NCBI RefSeq assembly: GCF_023101765.2
Contig: NC_064237.1
Location: 372,001 to 436,000 of the forward strand
Length of the DNA stretch: 64,000 bases
Direction: 5' to 3'
From: Spodoptera frugiperda
Taxonomy: Eukaryota > Arthropoda > Insecta > Lepidoptera > Noctuidae
Within the stretch, counting starts at the first letter, position 1; every line of letters starts with the position of its first letter. The notes below the pieces were generated by a model, which was not told the origin of the DNA, did not search any database, and saw only the letters and a list, made by a program, of their open reading frames with translations. A program made the position numbers and the translations under genes. Below, piece by piece: positions 47,085 through 58,686 of the stretch.

Positions 47085-48435
47085 CTACCGACATACATGA
47101 GGACTCCACCATTTACCGATATCCTTATAAATACTAGTTTCTTTAAATTTTTCTTCATTACTAAGTGCTGTACAGAATCTGCAATAGTGGTCAGTTTCCA
47201 CGGAATCCCATTCGCTGTGAAATGAATAGTGATTATGCCATTTGAAGAATTCGTAATATGCACTTTTGTCACGTATAATGTTCACCATTTTCTTCGCTAA
47301 TTCTTCGACTGACACGTTCATCGCAGACAAATATATTCCATCTGGCATGAACCTGAAATTAGAAAAAGATATAGTTAAAATGCTGCATAGCTTATGTTTC
47401 TGTTTCGTGGTCATTTAGTCGGTTGCACCAATAAATAAATTAACTATGGAAAGCTAGGCACCTCGTGTAGTTTGCCCCGCCGTACACCACCGGTACTACG
47501 TAATTGTTGAGTGCCCACAATAACTTTTCCGACACATAGTCTACTGAGAACGAATTCTCAAACGCCAGGTAGAAATAGTAATCATTTCGTAGTTTGCGTA
47601 AGCATACATCCATATCGGATCTTGGACACTTCATCTTTCCACAAGCACCAAACACGTCCAAACGCATATCATACTTTTGCAGTTCAATTTGCAGTTTTCT
47701 GGCAATCTTAGATCTTCTGTTTGGAGCACGACAATTCGATACAAACCACGCAGCTGCTATTGTCTTCGTATTCAATATTTCCTTCAATGTATCATTTATC
47801 GGCAACATGTCCTCCGCCTTCATCCAATGCATTTCTTGCTTTGGTCCTATAACATTGCCATCCTTATCCCACACAAATATATAATTGAAGCTCAGATCAG
47901 AATTCAATTTGTATGTCCACGTCCAATTGAAAAAGTTGTGGAACTTCTTGTAACATAACGGATAGTACTTGTCGGACTCCTTGCTAGTGAATATGTATTT
48001 CTGGTGTGGCTTGCGGAGCCGCGGGAAGGGCCACTTCTTGAATGAATGGCGGACAAACGTCACTGGTCTCATATCTTTTAAATGAAATACTATCGCATGA
48101 AACTCTGTGATGTTTTGCAGCAACTTCCTGTTCTCCGTCACATAGCAGTTTGTATGAGGGCAACCTCTCTCAATGAACGCCTTTCTACCTTCACCCAAGT
48201 AACAAATTGGTTCTTCAGAAAGCGGCGTCCATACCAATATATATTTTATTGACGAATTAAACTGTTTTTCTAAATGGTATTTGTATAAATCCGTAAAAAC
48301 TTTGACCACGTTGTTATAAATGATACCTAAAATCACAATACCGATAAAATATTTAAATGATCTCCGATTAATTATTTTATTACGATTTAAAATTTTTGTA
48401 AATAAAGTTTTGAAATTAAAGTACTTCACAATCAT
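47085..48435 (-). CDS. Alpha-1,3-fucosyltransferase (glycosyltransferase family 10), two exons
   Basis: Exons 48435-47462 and 47352-47085 (109-bp GT-AG intron), 413 codons. Type II Golgi enzyme that transfers fucose from GDP-fucose in alpha-1,3 linkage to GlcNAc of glycans. Seen: a short basic N-terminus, one membrane segment (about residues 28-45, YFIGIVILGIIYN), then the GT10 signature spanning the splice junction: FYLAFENSFSVDYVSEKL followed by ALNNYVVPVVYGGANY and, in exon 2, RFMPDGIYLSA. The frame is open further upstream to a non-ATG codon, so 48435 is the first ATG. Length is normal for insect FucT-C-like proteins. It is divergently oriented to the P450 array and is probably an unrelated neighbour. 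Acceptor specificity cannot be read from sequence. Confidence 0.85.
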
Positions 48436-48479
48436 TTTTGGTACCAAAATATTAAATAAAGACAAGATTAAATAACCAA

Positions 48480-50740
48480 AGACGTTTATGTAAATAGTGA
48501 TGTGATGACAGATGTTTGATGCAAAAGAGTATAAAACGAGTATAGGGGAATTCGATGAGTTTGTGATTACAATTCAATAGTTCTTGAGACAGTGTGACAG
48601 ATATTCATTATCGATTTCTGTCTCGGTTCTGCACGTGTCATTACCTGATATTTACAGGGATTTTCTCAACTATACATCACTATCGAAGTTTTCCAGTCAC
48701 GCGTGTTTGTATGTCAAACATGAATGAAAGCAGTAATAATGCACATAAGAAAGAAAGAGAGGTGAAGATGATGACAGTTTGTAAAAAAACAGCTATAAAC
48801 CGTGGAAATACCAATTTTTCTTTTTAATAGAATGAACTTACGAAATGAAGTTTTTTATTATGAGTTTGTATACCTTATGTTTATTATTCCGTTTTTATTT
48901 ATGGAACAGAAACTGTTTGGGTTTCTCTTCTGTTCTGTTACTCTGTTTATCAAATTAATATTTTTTTAATCACTAGTTGTCCCCCTTCTTGATTGGGTTG
49001 AATTTCTGGGTAGGGTAAGAACTATAATTGGTATTTGGTGTTTGCAAATACGTAATAGTATGGAGTCTGGACTATATCTAGTGAAAAGTCAGTGTTATAA
49101 ATAAGGCACACGTATACAAGTGCTTTCCTCTGCTTACCTCTGCGGGGGCTGAAAGGCGTGATACTACGTTATTTGATGTCAAAACGTAACAGAACATTTA
49201 GGTCAGGTGATCATTCACCGCCTACAATCCTTACACCTTTATTTATTCACATGACAATGAAACCAAATGAAGCACTTTCGACCTTAAAGACATCGTCAAT
49301 TGTTCTAACGTCCTTAATCGCGGCGTGCAGTGTAGCCAGCTCCAATGAGCATCCCTCAGCCGGCTCATTAAAGGCGAAGTTGGCGCGCAAACTGCCAAGA
49401 TAAAGTTACTATATCGGTCCCTTGATTAAAGGCCACTTTATTTATTCCCCATTCTTTCTTTTACTGATTGCCTATTAGCAGAATAGTTTGGTGTCGAGTT
49501 GTAGACGAGTTTTGATTTCTTTGCTAGTGTTCGTATGTTTGAAATTAATTAACAAACAGGATACTCTCAGTTTGGTTTTCGATATCAGATTTTTTTTTAT
49601 TCTGATATGTGGCTGTGAACTCTATCCTCAGAATCAAAAAGTCTTCTGTATATCCATGTTTGTCTTTATTTTGTTTAAGGTATTAAAACATTAACAGCAT
49701 CCCTTAAAATATTTTCAAGGCATGTTCTTCAAAGGCATTACATAAATCTTAACAATTTTAGATTGTAACAAGCGTACTCGGGAAGATGTTAATGCCGCGC
49801 GTTGTTTTAAATTCGTGTAACTTGTGGTATTACGGTGGAAATCCCACGGCGGCTCACATACGCGGTATAATAAAAGTGTACGAACAACTTTGTGGAAACA
49901 GCCGCTTTACGATGCGCGGTCGGACACATACAGACTTGAGGGATGACCAGCTTAGTATCCGACCAGCCTGCAGCATTTCAAATCACATTATTATTTGTTG
50001 GTAATCAATAGTAATAACAGGCTGGAACTGATGTTTGTGAATAAATCTCGTCCATCTCATCTTCCAGGTCTGAATTGCGTCATTCCGAAAAAATAGTCAT
50101 ATATGAAAATTTGGATAATAAACAAGTTCATACTTATTATCTAAGTATTTGCTTATAGGTAGTTTAAAAAAATGTTGTCATGTCAAAAACAAAAGATAAC
50201 AATTAAGATTATTTTCTATTGCCGTCAATAATAAAATCTTTAATTAACATAAGTTTTACAAAAATATTCACACAGTCATGAGCTAATATATTTGCTAGTG
50301 TAAAAAGTTATCCGTATTCTACAGGGTCCGCTAAGTCTGTATAGCGCAGTTGATGGGAACTAATGTTGCAAAGCTTTTAGCTAAACCCCCCTCCCACCAC
50401 CTGTCGTCATACAATGCCCCTCATTACACGTCACATAAATAACAAAAGGCTGTTTCGAAACTTCTAGAAAAATGTCTTGGGGACGTGGTTAGTTGTGTGG
50501 CTAATGTTGCGAATTAGGTTAGGGTTTTCTGTTAAAGGGAGGATAATCGAGAACCAATCAAACGTAAGGTTCCAGGGAGGTTATGAATCGGGAGATATCT
50601 AATATGTAGGTGATTCCAGTGTTTTTTTTATGGGAAATGAGTTATCACCTGATGGTAAGCGATCAGACCATGGATACCCGTGACATAAGAGGAGTCATAT
50701 TAATAATAAGGCATAACGATTACCCCTGGATGAACAGGGT
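48480..50740. other. Intergenic stretch without a recognised gene
   Basis: Presumed promoter side of the fucosyltransferase, then AT-rich DNA. A SINE-end fragment lies at about 49125-49162. Two blocks, 49200-49420 and 49790-49975, are less AT-rich than their surroundings but give no convincing protein. A LINE-3'-like piece with ATCACCTGATGGTAAGCGAT lies near 50645. Confidence 0.4.
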
Positions 50741-50749
50741 TCCTATAAA

Positions 50750-52010
50750 TACTTAGGTTATGTACAACAACTCAGATTCATCATAAACTCATTAAACAAA
50801 AATTAAAACAGCAATTCCAACACAGAGTAATGCAGTCCTTAAGACACAACTCCACGCTCGCAATACAATAAAAGCAATTAACACCTTCGCTATCCCTGTC
50901 CTCACCTACTCGTTCGGCATAATCAAACAAAAACAGCTTAAAAACCTACAACGGAAACTGAATACGACAAGACAAAGTTCCGTAAACATCATCCACGGTC
51001 TTGCCTGCAAAGGTTGCGAGAAAAGAGGGAGGTAGGGGTCTTATAGTTTTAAATCTCCACAACAAACAAATCACTGCTCTGTAACTTTTTGCAAAAGCTG
51101 AATCTTCTACACTCCACAAACAAATAGGACAAACATCCCTTAACGACAGCAGAAGAATGAAACCTAACTGACGATAGGACAAAATGCTTAGAATGGACCC
51201 AAAAGTCTCTACACGGAAGACACCGCCAAGATTTATGCCAACCAAACGTCGACAAAGAAGCGTCGAACGCATGGCTAAATCGAGGCGAACTTTCCCGGAG
51301 ACCGAAGGGTTCATGCTAGCTATACAGGACCAAGTCATAGAAACAAGAAATTATAGGAAACATATTATTAAGAATTTACCAAACGACACTTGTAGGAAAT
51401 GCAATAGTTCTCCCGAAACCACAACATATAACCGGAGCCTGTAAATCAATAGCCCAGACCGATTACAAACACAGACATCAGGTCGCCAATATAATTCACC
51501 AGAAACTAGCTCAACAATTCAAACTTTGATTCAGTTGTACCATATTATAAATCAATCCCAACAGTCTTAGAGAACAACACGACTAAACTGTACTATGACC
51601 GAGCAATCTTTACCGATCGCACCATTATAACAGACCAGATATTACACTAATTAACAAAATAAATAAAACTGGATTTCTAATAGATATAGCTGTACCAAAC
51701 ACCCATAACCTACAATCAACAATAGCCGAAAAACTATCCAAATACACCGAATTAAAAGACGAGATCACCCGACTCTGGCGTCTGCAAAAAAATTATTGTT
51801 CCGATTGTCATATCTTCTACAGGCGTTATTCCCAAACAGCTGCATCAGTCCCTTACCTCTCTAAACCTGCCCCCTAGCACCTACTGTCTGTTACAAAAGG
51901 CAGTTATTCTTAACACATGCAGAAGAAAATTTCTTCAGTGTGACTCCGACAACATAGTTCAAACCCTAACAACCCGCAACCACACTGATGAACACTTGGC
52001 TTAGGCCCGT
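50750..52010 (+). mobile_element. Decayed non-LTR retrotransposon ORF (C-terminal part)
   Basis: Frames on the + strand, broken by shifts, read FPETEGFMLAIQDQVIETRN then a zinc-finger-like C-x2-C stretch (RKCNSSPETTTY) near 51390, DIAVPNTHNLQ near 51690 and YTELKDEITRLW near 51745. This order is that of a LINE polyprotein region downstream of the RT, common in moths. No intact frame. 5' and 3' limits are approximate. Confidence 0.6.
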
Positions 52011-52057
52011 GCCATCGGTTTTCCCGGCATGCCGGAGATAAAAAAATATATGTTAAA

Positions 52058-53970
52058 AAATAATAATAATAAACTTTATTGTACACCTTTTACAATTCAG
52101 ACAAATAAATATAAGTAGCGCTAAGTGGATGGTAGGGTACAAAGGCGGCCTTATCGCTTACAGCGATCTCTTCCAGGCAACCTTTGGGTGGACGGAGATG
52201 GTGAATGTTAGTGGAGGTGGTTCTAAGTGTACTTACATATAAATGAATATACAATTACATACATACACAAATACACACATATACATACATACATACATAC
52301 ATACCTACCTACATACATACATACATGCATACATACATACATACATACATATATACACAAGAAATAATAGTTATGTTACAAATGACAAGAAAATGTGGTA
52401 GCAGAAAGAAAACGACTGCAAGGAAATAATGACGCTGTGTTACAGCTTGGAAAGATAGTGATCCTTCACGAGCACCTTAAAAGTAGCGAGCGACTGTGCC
52501 TGCCTTACTGAGAGTGGTAACGCATTCCACAGTCGCACGGCTCGAACCGTAAAAGATTGGTCAAAGGCTCTGCTTTCATGTTGAGGCATCTCAAGCTTGA
52601 GTCTCTCCGATGACCGTACTGGTCTAGAATGTGTGTCATGACAGAACCTGAAACGTTCCTTGAGGTAATGGGGGTAGCAGGATTAAACAGTATATTGTAT
52701 AGAAGAGATAGGATATGAGTATTCCGGCGAAGGCGATCGGCAGCCACTTGAGTTTCGCACGATATTCGGAAATGTGGTCATATTTGCGTAATCCAAATAT
52801 AAACCTTATACTAAAGTTTTGGAGTCGCTCAAGTTTATCTAACTGCGCTTCGGTAAGATCCGGATAGCTGACGTCGGCATAATCGAGAATGGGAAGGAGA
52901 AGTGATTGAGCTAGCGCAATTTTAGTAGCAGTTGGAAGAAAGTTCCGAAGTCTGCACAAAGACTTCGCAGATGCAAACATTTTGACTGACAGTGCCTAGT
53001 TGAGGTCCCCAGCCGTCTTGGTCCAAAACAATACCCAATCCTTTACAGTACCACTATATGGTATTGTAGCACCGTCGAAAACTATGGGTGGCATCTGTGT
53101 CCACGCAATCTTGCATCGTAAACGAGGGCCACCGACAACAATGACCTGGGTCTTCGTGGGATTCACCTTTAGGCCGTAAGCCGTACTCCATTCGGATATA
53201 CGAGCCAAGTATAACCATCTTGACTGCTTCGGAAAATTCATCAGAGGTGCTTGTGAGTATTTGCAGGTCGTCGGCATACAGGTGGTAGGAAGAGAGAAGT
53301 TCGTTAGAGATAGAATTTATGAAAATTGCGAAGAGTAAAGGAGAAAGAACGCCCCCCTGTGGTACGCCAGCAGCCGTATCAGACCAGGAAGAGTATGAAC
53401 CCTCGACGGCAACACGCTGCCGGCGGCCACACAGGTAAGTACGAAAGAAATCAATCACAGTTGGAGATATGTTGAGAGAGCTCAGTATTCCAAGCAGTAT
53501 GTCGAAATCGACGGAATTGAAGGCGTTGCTAAAATCTAGCAAGGTGAGGAGAGTTAAATTACCGTTTTCAATACCGGATCGTATATCGTCGATGATGTGG
53601 ACGAAACCCGGATTGGTGATTAAGGAGACGGTGTTTGGTGAGGAAACCACTAAGCTGGTTTAGATTAGACGTTGGGGACGAAGGACTTTGGAAAGGAAAG
53701 GTAAAATAGAAATTGGACGATAGTCGGAAAAGGATTCAGGATTTGCTTTTTGGGTAGTGGTGTGATTTGCGCCTCCTTTCATGCAGAAGGAAAAACGCAA
53801 CTGGATAAGGAATAGTTAAGGATATGATCAAGTATGTTGGCGGCCTTTTTAAAAAGAATACGCTCTTTTCTTGAAGTGTTAAAGGTCCTGTCGGTTCAGA
53901 AATAGCACCGACGACAGCACATTCTGCAGTTTTGCTGTCGAGGCAGAAAGTTATGAGAGAAACGCACATC
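52058..53970 (-). mobile_element. Decayed LINE with reverse-transcriptase domain (Jockey/CR1-like)
   Basis: The - strand frame 53650-53054 encodes RT blocks LLDFSNAFNSVD, GVPQGGVLSPLLFAIFIN and the catalytic YADD. Frame-shifted continuations follow at about 53277-52996 and 52980-52505. Upstream, 53969-53736 holds a shifted piece of the N-terminal RT region. The 3' end is marked by an AATAAAGTTTATTATTATTA tail (complement near 52058-52085). Inactive because of shifts. Clade tentative. Confidence 0.75.
52255..52365. repeat. CATA/TACA microsatellite
   Basis: An imperfect tetranucleotide array of CATA units, with CCTA variants, within the 3' part of the retroelement region. Confidence 0.8.
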
Positions 53971-54098
53971 GATCAAGATATGCAATAAAAATGAGATTAA
54001 TACTTATAAGTAGATAATGTTTTATTACTTGTTTATATATTATAATTTATGAAAAGCTTAAACTATCAAATTTACTTAATACATTTTCTTTCACTTAT

Positions 54099-54848
54099 CT
54101 AACACATTGGAGCCAAATGTATAGGTTCATCATTAGCTGCGACCCACGCATCTCCTGTCTTTGCGACCTTGAAGATCTCCACAGCAGCCTTACCAACAGT
54201 CTCTGGTGTCTGCACCTTCATTTCTGATACGTTTTTATCAGATGCTTCTCTGTGTATGTCCCATATTTTAACACTAAGCATCACTGTGTCAGTAAAACCT
54301 GGACATATAGCAAATACTCTAACGCCAGTTTTTTCGTAGTTAAAGGGATGGCCAAGCGATCTCGTGAAGCCTAAAACTGCATGCTTCGCAGTTTTATAGA
54401 ATACTGTAAATGGATCAAATTCGTATGAATATATTGAAGCTACATTGTATATTGTGCCTCCTCGACCGCCTCTGTCCGTTCTCCAGTGGTCCCAGAATTT
54501 CATACTCCATTCCACTAGTGCAATGCAGTCAATTTCAATTGTCTTCCTTATTGAAAACTCATCTATAATTCCAGCATTATTAATAAGTACATCTACGTCG
54601 TATTTTTGGAATATTTCACTGGAGACTTTGTCTAAATCTCTTGTGATGTCACATTTTATGAAGACAGCTTTGCCTTTACCGTGCTTAGCGTTAAGTGTGA
54701 AGGCTGCTTTAACGCCGACTGCATCAATTAGATCCAATATGATAACAGTCTTTGCGCCGTTTGTCAGAAACTGGTCCGCAATCTCGTATCCTATACCCCT
54801 TGCTCCTCCCGTAATCACGATCACTTTATCTTTAGGGTCGTTCGCCAT
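54099..54848 (-). CDS. Short-chain dehydrogenase/reductase 1 (insect ADH / 15-PGDH-like)
   Basis: Single exon, 249 codons. Classical SDR: NAD(P)-dependent oxidation of a secondary alcohol or reduction of a carbonyl, normally cytosolic. Seen: cofactor loop TGGARGIG (about residues 13-20), NNAGI (about 88), active-site Ser in NVASIYS, and Y-K-T-A-K (the Tyr-x3-Lys pair, about residue 153), then CPGFTDT. An acidic Asp at the end of beta-strand 2 (ILDLIDA) favours NAD over NADP. ATG at 54848 is chosen; the open frame extends six codons upstream only through a non-ATG codon. TATA-like sequence at 54920-54928 on the same strand. First of four SDRs in a - strand series. Confidence 0.9.
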   Translation of the reverse strand: MANDPKDKVIVITGGARGIGYEIADQFLTNGAKTVIILDLIDAVGVKAAFTLNAKHGKGKAVFIKCDITRDLDKVSSEIFQKYDVDVLINNAGIIDEFSIRKTIEIDCIALVEWSMKFWDHWRTDRGGRGGTIYNVASIYSYEFDPFTVFYKTAKHAVLGFTRSLGHPFNYEKTGVRVFAICPGFTDTVMLSVKIWDIHREASDKNVSEMKVQTPETVGKAAVEIFKVAKTGDAWVAANDEPIHLAPMC

Positions 54849-54917
54849 GTCAACTGCTATAAGCACAGTCTTCTACAGAACTTCTTGTATACTTATGGCA
54901 ACAAAATTACTAAGAAT

Positions 54918-54930
54918 GCTTTATATATTA
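54918..54930 (-). promoter_or_regulatory. TATA-like box of SDR 1
   Basis: Reads ATATATAAAGC on the - strand, about 70 bp before the ATG. Position plausible; not tested. Confidence 0.4.
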
Positions 54931-55296
54931 CATTTTAGGATACGAACAGCTTTATCTAAAAATCTTAAGTAAATAATCAAAACAATAATTTAGATAAACA
55001 TTTCATAATATTTCAAAATATTGTATAAATCTCTAGCTCGACTGATTTCGAACAAGAAGGAAGTTGCTATTCATGTGGTTATCACACCATGTGTTTTTTT
55101 ATCTCATTGTGGTGCAGATTGTAGAAAATAAATAACAGTAGGCTTTGTTTATAACAAAACGTTTTTAATTTAAAATAGTATGCTAAAAACTTGAGATATT
55201 TGTGCAAGAAAATCAAACATTAGACAGAACAGATGGTATAAACTTAAATCTATTTGCTATCGTAGCGATTTGAACAAACTCAAGCCGTTTGTTTAC

Positions 55297-55672
55297 ATTG
55301 GAGCCAGTTTGACAGGTTCATTATTTTCCTAAACCCACACATCTCCTGTATTTGCAATCTTGAATACCTCCACTGTAGCCTTGCCAACTGTCTCAGTACC
55401 CTTAGTACGAGTTTGCTTTACGTATAAAGTAATCGAAACGAGAGCGCTTCAGCGCTCTGATTGGCCGGCTCAAATAAACCAACCAATTAGAGCGCCGAAT
55501 GCGCTTTCGTTTCGTTTTCGTTCAACGTAAAGCAAACTTATACTAAGGGTACTGGTGTTTGCATGATAACTCCTGTTTCCATTACTTTCTGAAATTCCTC
55601 CTTTAGTCACTCCCACATATTAACAGAATGTATAACAGTGTCAGTGAAACCAGGACAGATTGCTATTACCGT
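55297..55672 (-). pseudogene. Truncated SDR pseudogene split by a MITE
   Basis: The C-terminal third of an SDR (from CPGFTD-equivalent bases at about 55650 to the terminus at about 55300), closest by eye to SDR 1: GGAGCCA...GGTTCATTATT and CTCCTGTATTTGCAATCTTG parallel 54108-54170. An in-frame TAG follows the WV codons at about 55332-55340, and a 151-bp inverted-repeat insert interrupts it. Sequence upstream of 55672 is not SDR-like. Confidence 0.75.
55397..55551. mobile_element. Palindromic MITE with ~28-bp inverted repeats and TA duplication
   Basis: Element 55399-55549 between TA dinucleotides (55397-55398, 55550-55551). Ends CCCTTAGTACGAGTTTGCTT and AAGCAAACTTATACTAAGGG are inverted copies. 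TA duplication suggests mobilisation by a Tc1/mariner-type transposase. The interior has inverted GAGCGC...GCGCTC blocks. Confidence 0.8.
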
Positions 55673-56195
55673 CACTTGAAATATCAAAAAAAAAATAAAA
55701 ATATTACGAAATATTAAAACGAAATTATGAAATAGTAATAATAAATAGTAATTAGTAAATATGTAAAGTAAGTAATTGTGTTACATAAGTGGCCAGCCAG
55801 TGCGAAGGAACTTTAAATATACGTATAACGTTTATCAATGATATAATCTGATTCCTATAGATAATAGTCGGTGTATTTATAATGGTACGCTACGGATTGT
55901 AGGCAGTTCATTCGGCGATAAAGACGTGAGCTATCAAGGTTTTTAGTAGGTCGGAAGGAATCAACTATAGTATCCACGCTTAGCAAGCGGAGACCGTAGT
56001 TCAAATCAGGTTTACACGAAAATGCCAGTCTATTAATCTGGTCCCTTAGTCGACTCGTAAACACCGACGTATTAGGATGAGTTGGAATGATGATAAATGA
56101 ACCAACATGTGGCACAACCGTGCACTTTTTTGCTCGTCTTGATGTTCACATTCTGCTCCACCATCAAAAGGATCATACATTCAAGAAAAGACTCC

Positions 56196-56316
56196 TTTTT
56201 AGAAGGCTGGCAACGCACCTGTGACTCCTCTGGAGTTGCGGGTGTCCATGGGCGGCGCTGATCGCTTACCATCGGGTGACTCGTCTGCTCGTTTGCCACC
56301 TATTCCATAAAAAGAA
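56196..56316 (+). repeat. 3' fragment of the dispersed non-autonomous repeat
   Basis: GGCTGGCAACGCACCTGTGA, CATGGGCGGCGCTGATCGCT and TATTCCATAAAAA match the right half of 30004-30303. The rest of 55673-57152 shows only AT-rich DNA and a LINE-3'-like piece near 56545-56610. Confidence 0.6.
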
Positions 56317-57152
56317 AATGGTGCTATGAGATATAAAGATACATTGTGTCTCACGTGCATCTACGTTCCAAAACCAGAGGTTAAGTATTACTTAATATTA
56401 TAGTTTATATTCTCTTATCGTTTTGGGTATGACGTCAATGACATAGCTATCATTTTCTTTATTTATACTCACTTTGTTCATGCTGTTCACGATTAATGAG
56501 TTACATGTTTCCATTACAACGTTTCACTTTATTTTTTATTGCATAGTGGTCACCGAGCAGACGGATAACCTGATGGTAAGCAGTCGGTGCAGCCCATGCC
56601 AATGAACACTACAAAGGTACAATATCATAGAAAAAAATATTTGAAATAGTGTCTCTTAAGTTCATCATTATTAAGCTCGTAAAAAAGCTGATTAAATAAA
56701 TTACCATTGCATTTAGAGTTTCAATTTTTAGGTCATAAAGCGCATTATTATTTTCGGATTTCCAAAATTTTATAGAATTTACATGCGAATTGGAATGTTA
56801 CCCGGTATATGGCAATTAATAAACTTGGGCCTCTTATGTAATGTAAGAATCTCATAACATAACTAGTGAAAATTAGGTAATACTTTTCATTATCAGCACC
56901 TCTGCCAACCGTTTGATAAATAATAAAGTAACGGGAAACAAAACAGTAATACATCGGGCAAGATATATACGAACAGCAAAAAATAAAACCAGTTTTGGAA
57001 TCAACAACGACATATACCTAATTGTATTCACCTATCGTTCAATGATATTGGTTGCTAATAAAGATTAAAATACTGTTTTTCAAGATCTTCCTTTATTAAT
57101 ATTTGTCATATATGTACATCGTCGATTTTCCTACTTAAAATCAAATCATCAC

Positions 57153-57923
57153 TTAAGGGGTCACTTCTTCATATGTAACCTGAACTAATTTAATTGGTTC
57201 ATCGTTTTTAGCGACCCACACTTCTGATGTATTCGCAAGCTTGAAAATCTCCACAGCAGCTTCGCCAACTGTCTCAGGCTTCTGGAGCACAACTTCTTCC
57301 TTCATCACTCTTTGGAAACCTTCATTGTGCCAATCCCATACTTTACCAGTAAGTATAGTAGTGTCAGTAAAACCCGGACAGAGTGCAATCACTCTTACAC
57401 CGCTTTTCTCGCAGTTAACAGGATGGCCCAACGACCTCGTGAAACTCAACACTGCAGCTTTCGATGTTTTATAGTATACGACATATGGATTGTATTCATA
57501 TCCATAAATAGACGATATATTATAAATTGTACCTCCACGACCGCCTTTGTCAGTTCTCCAGTGCTCCCAAAACTTCATGCTCCAGTCCATCAGCGCCATA
57601 AGATTGGTTTCAAGTGTCCGTCTCATATTAGCCTCGTCTAGCACTCCTGCATTGTTTACTAGAACGTCGGTTTCATATTTCTGGAATATTTCGCTGGATA
57701 CTTTGTCCAAATCTTTAGTGACGTCACATTTTATGAAGACTGCTTTACCTTCACCGTGCTTGGTGTTTAGTTTTTGTGCAGCTTCCGCGCCAAGAGTTTC
57801 ATTATGGTCCAATATAATCACAGTTTTAGCTCCGTACATCAGAAACTTGTCAGCGATCTCGTGTCCTATACCTATCGCTCCACCCGTCACTACAACTACT
57901 TTGTTCTTTGGATCCCGCTTCAT
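57153..57923 (-). CDS. Short-chain dehydrogenase/reductase 2 (insect ADH / 15-PGDH-like)
   Basis: Single exon, 256 codons, start MKRDPKNK. Seen: cofactor loop TGGAIGIG, an acidic residue after beta-2 (ILDHNE) pointing to NAD, NNAGV, catalytic Ser in ISSIYG, Y-K-T-S-K, CPGFTDT, C-terminal tail ending EEVTP. Nearly identical to SDR 3; differences cluster in the cofactor region (HEIAD/YEIAD, LDHNE/LGRNE), near the active site (YEYNPYVV/YDYNPYTV) and at the last residues. TATA-like TATATA at 57976-57981. Soluble alcohol/carbonyl oxidoreductase by family; substrate unknown. Confidence 0.9.
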   Translation of the reverse strand: MKRDPKNKVVVVTGGAIGIGHEIADKFLMYGAKTVIILDHNETLGAEAAQKLNTKHGEGKAVFIKCDVTKDLDKVSSEIFQKYETDVLVNNAGVLDEANMRRTLETNLMALMDWSMKFWEHWRTDKGGRGGTIYNISSIYGYEYNPYVVYYKTSKAAVLSFTRSLGHPVNCEKSGVRVIALCPGFTDTTILTGKVWDWHNEGFQRVMKEEVVLQKPETVGEAAVEIFKLANTSEVWVAKNDEPIKLVQVTYEEVTP

Positions 57924-57973
57924 GTCGTGTCAGAGACTACTGTCCTCCTTTATTAACCATGTAAGAATGCCAG

Positions 57974-57983
57974 GCTATATAGA
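57974..57983 (-). promoter_or_regulatory. TATA-like box of SDR 2
   Basis: CTATATAGCC on the - strand, about 53 bp before the ATG. No other element recognised in 57984-58686, which is AT-rich and gene-free. Confidence 0.45.
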
Positions 57984-58686
57984 TCAACATTCGGTTATAA
58001 ACGTACCCCTTATCATACTTAATTTTCGTTGATAAAAGAATATTTAGAATATAGGTAATATTTCACAAAACAAATATTACATTATCTGAAGTTATAATAT
58101 AATTATCAGCGACTGAATCGCCTCCTTGAGATGGGGCTAATTAGATAACTGGTGCAAAAAAAGCAACCTAGTGATATGTGTAATAGACAACAAATCTGTT
58201 TCGAAATCATTACCAAATCATGTCTATCAGCAGTGGATCGTTTAGTGATATAGATTGCCAATGAAAATTGATAGTTGGTTTATCCATATCATTGTTTGTA
58301 AATTTTATCATTAGCAAAAGCTAGAAACAATCAGACAAGAGTGGCATTGTGTATAAAGTCATTCGTTGATTGCTGCCTCAGTTCAAGGTAATGATAACTG
58401 ACCGAAAATGAAACAAGAATCCAACAAAGATAATATTTTAACGCACATTCGCACTACATTGCGGTTTGTTCTAGATAACCAAAGTTTATAAAATATTTTT
58501 AAGTGCCGATATTCTACTTTTAGGCTAAATTCATAGATTCTAATATATTAAATTCTTTTACTAGCAATTTACTTTTAAACTATTTCAAAGCACGAATATG
58601 CAATATATGTATATATATACATAAAATATATTTAAATTATTCATCTACATTAAGAACAAAAATATTTTTATTTTAAAATCAAATCA

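Noticed and set aside
47511..47958. + strand frames over the fucosyltransferase
   Set aside because: Shadows of the GT10 gene on the other strand.
49158..49403. 81-codon frame with a less AT-rich composition
   Set aside because: No domain, splice context or paralogue recognised; could be repeat-derived, so not called as a gene.
52255..52365. CRISPR-like or regulatory tandem array
   Set aside because: Simple tetranucleotide microsatellite without spacers, in an insect genome.
54445..54972. 175-codon + strand frame over SDR 1 (and similar frames over SDRs 2 and 3)
   Set aside because: Antisense shadows of conserved SDR coding sequence, repeated in each paralogue; the - strand has all catalytic motifs.
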